NCBI GenBank assembly: GCA_964418125.1 | Contig: CAYQKY010000007.1 | Coordinates: forward strand, 41,891 to 105,890 | Direction of reading: 5' to 3' | DNA: 64,000 nt | Origin: JACJXW01 sp964418125 | GTDB lineage: Bacteria; Bacteroidota; Bacteroidia; Chitinophagales; Saprospiraceae | Part shown: piece by piece, positions 60,324 through 64,000 of the stretch | How positions within the stretch are numbered: position 1 is the first letter of the stretch | Layout of the letters: each line of letters starts with the position of its first letter | The notes under the pieces: model-generated | Databases searched by the model: none | Told to the model about the DNA's origin: nothing | Seen by the model: the letters and a program-made list of their open reading frames with translations, nothing else | Program-made: the position numbers and the translations under genes

Positions 60324-60608
60324 ACTGCCGCTGGGCGAGACAGCCTGCTCACCATCGGGCTTACCCTCATCCTGGCCGCCGCCCTGCACAATGCCGCCGG
60401 CTATTTTCTCGGGTACTGGGGCAGCCGGTTGTTCGGTTTGGACCGGAAGTCGTGCCGCACCATTGCCCTGGAGGTGGGGCTGCAGAACAGCGGCCTGGCC
60501 CTCGATACGGGCAAGGTGGCCACAACGGGCCTGGCGCCTGCTGTTTTCGGGCCGCTGATGAATGTGACGGGGTCGGGGCTGGCGAGCTGGTGGAGGGGGA
60601 ATCGTTGA
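60324..60608 (+). pseudogene. C-terminal remnant of a bile acid:sodium symporter (BASS) family gene
   Basis: Read in the frame ending with TGA at 60606-60608, the DNA encodes about 94 residues: 'AAGRDSLLTIGLTLILAAAL', 'HNAAGYFLGYWGSRLFGLD' and 'IALEVGLQNSGLALDTGKVA', ending 'NVTGSGLASWWRGNR'. These are the last helices of BASS/SBF-type transporters, including the conserved EVGxQNSGLA motif. The roughly 200 N-terminal residues of the family are missing. Upstream sequence is AT-rich and unrelated. So this is a truncated, probably dead copy; it was not found as the longest open frame because another frame is also open. Confidence 0.8.
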
Positions 60609-60638
60609 TTCGTTGATTCGGGATTCGGGGATTGAGAT

Positions 60639-60658
60639 GCCCTTCGACAAGCTCAGGG
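60639..60658. repeat. CCTTCGACAAGCTCAGG-type dispersed repeat
   Basis: GCCCTTCGACAAGCTCAGGG is an imperfect palindrome. This word is known as a frequent intergenic repeat in many bacterial genomes. Directly repeated GTTGATTCG/GGATTCGG words at 60603-60633 precede it. Confidence 0.6.
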
Positions 60659-60659
60659 T

Positions 60660-60698
60660 AAAAAAAAGGCCATCGCCGGCCTCATGCCGGGGATGGCT
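60660..60698 (-). terminator. rho-independent terminator of the disulfide oxidoreductase gene
   Basis: GCCATCGCCGGC and GCCGGGGATGGC pair with one mismatch around a five-base loop. On the minus strand the stem is followed by seven T residues. It starts 35 bases after the gene's stop. Confidence 0.82.
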
Positions 60699-60732
60699 CG
60701 TAAAAAACTTTATGGATTAAGTAAAACAGGGG

Positions 60733-61377
60733 TCAGTTCAGATTTTCCAGAACATTCAGGAATTCGGTGATCGGCTGGGCGCCGACCAATTCCTGTGTCT
60801 CGTTGATCACGATCTTGGGCACGCCCATGACGCGGTACTTTATAGTCAGGTCCGGATAGGCGGAAGCGTCCACCATGTCGGCCTTGATGTGGGGGTTCTC
60901 CAGGGCCAGGCGGTGGCTCACCACAACGGCGCCCGGGCAGTAAGGGCAGGTGGCCGTAACGAACACCTGTATGTGAACGTCCTTATCGATGGCCTTGATG
61001 CGCTTGACGAGCTCTTCAGGCAGCTCCTCCTGGTTGCCGGAAACTTCCTTCAGGGCGGAGAGGAAGGAGTTGATCTCATAACCGCCGGGGACACCGTAAA
61101 AGCGGACGCCGTGGTCGTTACCGTCCTTATCGAGCATCACCATGGCGGGGATCTTGTCTACGCCGTATTTTTCGGCTACTTCCTTGTCCTTGACCAGTTC
61201 GTAAGATTCGAAGCTGATCTTGTCCGAAATTTCCGTAAATTCCTGGAGAAAAGCGTGGGCGTCTTTACAGGTGTTACACTCGAATTCCTGCGTGAAGAAA
61301 GCGATCTTAACCTCGTCCTTCATCTCTGCCAGTAGCTCCAGAAGCTGCTTGCGGACGTTTTCATTGAATATTGTCAT
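60733..61377 (-). CDS. two-domain protein disulfide oxidoreductase (PDO-like, double thioredoxin fold)
   Basis: From the ATG at 61377 (MTIFNENVRKQLLELL) the protein has 214 residues and no signal peptide, so it is cytoplasmic. It has two thioredoxin-fold halves: the first with CNTC ('EFECNTCKDAHAF'), the second with CPYC ('VTATCPYCPGAVVVSHRL'). Each half keeps its cis-Pro loop ('KIPAMVML' and 'GVPKIVIN'). This layout matches the PDO/glutaredoxin-like family first known from archaea and thermophiles, and also the AhpF N-terminal domain. It likely exchanges disulfides with thioredoxin reductase. It is a single gene with its own terminator. Confidence 0.88.
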   Translation of the reverse strand: MTIFNENVRKQLLELLAEMKDEVKIAFFTQEFECNTCKDAHAFLQEFTEISDKISFESYELVKDKEVAEKYGVDKIPAMVMLDKDGNDHGVRFYGVPGGYEINSFLSALKEVSGNQEELPEELVKRIKAIDKDVHIQVFVTATCPYCPGAVVVSHRLALENPHIKADMVDASAYPDLTIKYRVMGVPKIVINETQELVGAQPITEFLNVLENLN

Positions 61378-61708
61378 AGTGATTTTTTTTATGTGTTGAT
61401 TTTTTTTCTGCAAAGTAAGGGGGAAGGGAGGGGGGGGTCAGTGAGGATGGTCACAGAATGAGGGAAAGGATCTCAAACTGCTTGCCCACGCTCTCGGCGA
61501 TGGAGTTGGGCATGGTAAAGACCAGGGACAGCAGCTCGGTGAGCAGCAACAGGGTGAAGGTACAGGCCAATGGCCAATAGCAATCCGTGGCCGTGTAGGG
61601 TGTACGAGGCTATCAAATGTTAGGAAGCGCCGACAAACTCTCTGGCCTGCTCGCGGCCCGGAGGCCCTTGGTCCTGAGACGCATCGCCGGAATTATAGGC
61701 CCATCCTG
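61378..61708 (-). other. 331-base intergenic region with a short coding remnant
   Basis: Apart from the small membrane-protein-like remnant at 61451-61570 (listed separately), no gene is seen. The GC-rich 61620-61700 part has no recognisable content. Confidence 0.5.
61451..61570 (-). pseudogene. short C-terminal remnant resembling a membrane protein
   Basis: A frame ending with TGA at 61451-61453 encodes about 39 residues: 'TFTLLLLTELLSLVFTMPNS' then 'IAESVGKQFEILSLIL'. This is one hydrophobic helix followed by a conserved-looking amphipathic helix. It has no start codon in a sensible place and a stop not far upstream. I cannot name the family. It lies next to the BASS remnant, which suggests a decaying region. 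Confidence 0.35.
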
Positions 61709-63022
61709 TTACCGCACGATCATGACCTGCTGCATCGCCTGCTTTTGGCCGTCCCTCAACTGAAGGAAATAGGCGCCTTCCGGCATGCTTCCCAGGCCAA
61801 GCGCCAGGCGGCTCTCTCCGGGCCGGATTGTTTGGGTATGCACCAGTTTGCCCGCCGAATTGTAGAGGAATAAAGCACTATTCTGCACGCCGTTCTCTCC
61901 AAGGGATACCGTGAAATGACCGTTGGACGGGTTGGGAAAGGCGTGGAAATCGATGGACAGGCGATCAGGAGCGTCTATGTTTGTTAAGGCTTCATAATAG
62001 TAAAAAGTCCTGCCCAGGTTCTCCCATTCAGTTTCGTTCCAGGCCTGGCTGAAGGAAAAAATGCGGTTATCGCGTTCATCGTAATCCTCGATGGTTTTGT
62101 AGCGGTTCACCCAGGACGATTCGTCCCAATCCTGTATCTGGCTGATGACCTGGCGATTCTCGGGATAATAGTCGTAAATGAACCTGTTGTTGTTTGTCCA
62201 ATCCATCCCGTCCCAAACTTGATTCAGGGCTAATATCCTATTGCCGTCTCCATCATATTCATAGAGCCTCCGGGCTTGATTGGCCCAGTCCGATCCGTCC
62301 CAACCCTGCCTTATGTAATTAGCCTGGGAGTTATCCGGGTTGTATTCGTAGATGAACCGGGAATTGTTTGTCCACTCCTCAAAAAAGTCATCCCAACTTT
62401 GATTGAGGGCCAATGTGGTATTATTGTTCTCGTCGTACTCAACGGTGGTTTGGAACAAGTTTATCCAACCCCACCCTTCGGCCCAGTCCTGGTGCAGGAT
62501 CAAAGTGTTATTGTTATTTTCATCGTATTCAAAAATAACCTGGTAAGTGTCGGCCCAGCTTGTTCCATCCCAGTCCTGATCCAGGGACAGTATCTGATTA
62601 TTATTTGCATCATATTCGCGGACGGAGCGGCTGTCATTTTCCCAGGCGTTTCCTTCCCAGAATTGGGTTAAGTACAATACTGCATTGCCATTAGCGTCGT
62701 ATTCCCGTACATTTCTCCGGTAGTTGCCCCAGGAGCCAAAAGTGAACCTTAAATCAATGCTTTCGGTGAACCGGCCATTTGCGTCATAAAAATACAAGGT
62801 TGAATCTGTTCCCACCCAGGCGCCGGCCTCCCAGTTGTCGGTCCTTTGGGCCACCAACAGGCCGTCCTCGTCCAATGGGCCGGCAAAAGCATTGTCGCCC
62901 AGTCCCGGGGCGAGCTCTGCGTTTTCAAGGAATGATTGAAAGCCGGGGGATTGAGCGTGCACGGCCGGCAAATTCAATAATACGAACAGAGAGAAGGCGG
63001 TAATGGACTTCAGTTTTTTCAT
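61709..63022 (-). CDS. T9SS type-A sorted surface protein with about 30-residue W/D/Y repeats
   Basis: From the ATG at 63022 (MKKLKSITAFSLFVLL) the protein has 437 residues with a signal peptide ending 'AVHAQ'. Residues 70-345 are about nine degenerate repeats of 28-31 residues with the pattern 'EYDxxNNxxLxLxQxWDxxxW', for example 'EYDENNNTTLALNQSWDD' and 'EYDGDGNRILALNQVWDG'. The C-terminal 80 residues ('DFHAFPNPSNGHFTVSL' to 'GAYFLQLRDG') are a T9SS sorting domain. It is an exported surface or released repeat protein; carbohydrate or protein binding is a guess. It diverges from the thioredoxin-fold gene across 164 bases. Confidence 0.87.
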   Translation of the reverse strand: MKKLKSITAFSLFVLLNLPAVHAQSPGFQSFLENAELAPGLGDNAFAGPLDEDGLLVAQRTDNWEAGAWVGTDSTLYFYDANGRFTESIDLRFTFGSWGNYRRNVREYDANGNAVLYLTQFWEGNAWENDSRSVREYDANNNQILSLDQDWDGTSWADTYQVIFEYDENNNNTLILHQDWAEGWGWINLFQTTVEYDENNNTTLALNQSWDDFFEEWTNNSRFIYEYNPDNSQANYIRQGWDGSDWANQARRLYEYDGDGNRILALNQVWDGMDWTNNNRFIYDYYPENRQVISQIQDWDESSWVNRYKTIEDYDERDNRIFSFSQAWNETEWENLGRTFYYYEALTNIDAPDRLSIDFHAFPNPSNGHFTVSLGENGVQNSALFLYNSAGKLVHTQTIRPGESRLALGLGSMPEGAYFLQLRDGQKQAMQQVMIVR

Positions 63023-63146
63023 ACTTATATTTATATATGATTTAAAAAAAGTAAAAAACAGGCAGGTGGACAAAGGTGTCCTGACCTCTTAACAGGATGG
63101 TAACAGTCTGTTTAACATCTTTTTGAGAGCAAGATTGTATCTTTAC

Positions 63147-63154
63147 CAAATATA
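63147..63154 (-). promoter_or_regulatory. candidate -7 box for the T9SS repeat protein gene
   Basis: On the minus strand the sequence is TATATTTG, an exact TAnnTTTG match 125 bases upstream of the start codon. The -33 region is a run of T residues at about the right place but no exact TTTG with 19-21 spacing. Confidence 0.35.
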
Positions 63155-63186
63155 TGTTCAAATTCGAACTAAAAAAAACAAATCGC

Positions 63187-63678
63187 ATGAAAAAGATCAG
63201 CACCTTCCTTGTGTTTCTTTTATTTGCCTCCTTCGGGATGGCGCAGGAAAAATATACTGCGGAAAACGAGGGGTGGTTGGTAGACCTGGAAGAAGCCTAC
63301 CGGATATCACAGAAAACAGGAAAGCCCATTATGGCCAACTTTACCGGCAGCGACTGGTGCGGCTGGTGCAAAAGGCTGACCGCCAATGTTTTCTCCAAGC
63401 CGGAGTTCAAGAAGTGGGCCGATAAGAACGTCGTCCTCCTGGAACTCGATTTCCCCCGCCGCAAGCAGATACCGAACGAGATCCGCCAACAGAACTACTC
63501 CCTCCAGCAAGCCTTCAAAGTACGGGGCTATCCTACCGTTTGGGTGTTCAACCTGGAAAAGAATGCCAATGATGAATTCTCCATTGAAGCGTTGGGCCAG
63601 ACCGGCTACACCGCAACCGTCCAGGAATTCACCTCCGGGGTGGACCAGATGATCAAGCGGAACGCCAAGGGTGGGTAG
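63187..63678 (+). CDS. periplasmic thioredoxin-fold protein (thioredoxin_7-like)
   Basis: From the ATG at 63187 (MKKISTFLVFLLFASFG) the protein has 163 residues with a signal peptide ending 'FGMAQ'. The thioredoxin fold has the active site CGWC in 'FTGSDWCGWCKRLTANVF' and the cis-Pro loop 'VRGYPTVWVFNL'. It belongs to the DUF255/thioredoxin_7-like secreted group, which reduces or isomerises disulfides in the periplasm. The chosen start leaves an 11-residue upstream extension unused because the signal peptide begins at 'MKKIS'. No operon partner is seen. Confidence 0.9.
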   Translation: MKKISTFLVFLLFASFGMAQEKYTAENEGWLVDLEEAYRISQKTGKPIMANFTGSDWCGWCKRLTANVFSKPEFKKWADKNVVLLELDFPRRKQIPNEIRQQNYSLQQAFKVRGYPTVWVFNLEKNANDEFSIEALGQTGYTATVQEFTSGVDQMIKRNAKGG

Positions 63679-63836
63679 GCCATTGGAGTGTTTTGGGCCT
63701 TGGACGTTCTTGTATTAAAGGCGGAAGTGCGAAATCGGAAGTTGGAATACACCCGGAAACTAGCTCCCCCACTTTCCGGCTTCCGATCCCGGCCTTCTTC
63801 CAACCATAAACCAATGAACCAAAACAACTACCTTCC

Positions 63837-64000
63837 CTATCGCCCCTGCGCATCCACCGCCGCGATGCCCACCATATCGACGATCTGCCGGACGCTGGCG
63901 CCAAGTTGCAGGATGTGAACCGGTTTTTTCAGGCCCAGCAATATCGGCCCGATGATGTCCATATTAGCGGTGTGGGCCAGCAGGTTGTAAGCGATATTGG
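63837..64000 (-). CDS. maeB: NADP-dependent malic enzyme, C-terminal phosphotransacetylase-like end (5' truncated by window)
   Basis: On the minus strand the frame runs in from the right edge and ends with TAG at 63837-63839. The 53 visible residues read 'NIAYNLLAHTANMDIIGPIL', 'LGLKKPVHILQLGASVRQI' and 'VDMVGIAAVDAQGR'. This is the end of the phosphate-acetyltransferase-like domain that MaeB-type malic enzymes carry behind the malic domain. The 'GLKKPVHILQ' and 'VDAQ' motifs favour MaeB over a separate phosphotransacetylase, but the catalytic part is outside the window. It would turn malate into pyruvate and CO2 with NADPH production. Confidence 0.75.
   Translation of the reverse strand, partial: NIAYNLLAHTANMDIIGPILLGLKKPVHILQLGASVRQIVDMVGIAAVDAQGR

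Noticed and set aside
60266..60616. 116-codon open frame as a real gene
   Set aside because: Its arginine- and proline-rich product is a shadow of the BASS remnant, which is coded in another frame of the same strand.
1..64000. tRNA, rRNA, CRISPR arrays, intact insertion sequences or prophage genes
   Set aside because: No cloverleaf-like sequence, no regular direct-repeat/spacer pattern, and no transposase, integrase or phage structural protein was seen on either strand.

Overview
The window reads as chromosomal DNA of a free-living, polysaccharide-degrading Bacteroidota, probably of the Saprospiria (Lewinella/Haliscomenobacter-like) group. The evidence is two SusC/SusD pairs, type IX secretion (T9SS) C-terminal sorting domains, a CHU_C gliding-type C-terminus, many lipoproteins, propeller/Y_Y_Y/LuxR regulation and fairly high GC. 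The taxonomic call is inference. No tRNA, rRNA, CRISPR array or intact transposase was seen.

Layout. (1) 1-9009: the end of a PVC-type heme-binding cytochrome gene; a convergent, overlapping gene whose product looks like an effector-associated domain (EAD11-like) fused to a putative abortive-infection domain (putAbiC-like); a GNAT acetyltransferase; an EamA exporter; and a likely operon of acyl-CoA dehydrogenase, enoyl-CoA hydratase-like protein, Tat-exported TIM-barrel lipoprotein and PepD dipeptidase. (2) 9128-32012: a large polysaccharide utilisation locus (PUL 1), all on the minus strand. In transcription order it holds a propeller/LuxR regulator, SusC, SusD, a tandem-LamG surface lipoprotein, a hairpin, two GH144-type (glycoamylase-like) enzymes, an esterase-GH3 fusion, two GH43-like/discoidin enzymes and a GH2-malectin enzyme. 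Two GH144-type enzymes plus a GH3 suggest a beta-1,2-glucan or a decorated glucan as substrate. (3) 32117-40200: a small lipoprotein, an 800-bp non-coding stretch, a secreted T9SS multicopper oxidase, a LacZ-type beta-galactosidase and a frameshifted receptor-L-domain surface protein.

(4) 40329-46000, plus strand: an operon of GH29 fucosidase, GH9-like enzyme, ribokinase and GRP-type sugar porter, i.e. periplasmic hydrolysis joined directly to uptake and phosphorylation. (5) 46097-59819, minus strand: PUL 2 with SusC, SusD, a 1176-residue UnbV/ASPIC FG-GAP lipoprotein, a second FG-GAP lipoprotein carrying a heme motif, a type-B carboxylesterase and a CHU_C-terminated surface protein. (6) 59820-64000: a decayed region with the C-terminal remnant of a bile-acid:sodium symporter gene, another small coding remnant, small repeats, a two-CXXC protein disulfide oxidoreductase, a T9SS protein built of roughly 30-residue repeats, a periplasmic thioredoxin-fold protein and the 3' end of a malic enzyme gene.

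The observations most worth following are the EAD-AbiC fusion, the double GH144 PUL with its esterase-GH3 fusion, the heme/FG-GAP pair attached to PUL 2, the ribokinase/porter ending of the fucosidase operon, and a small hairpin repeat shared by separate intergenic regions.
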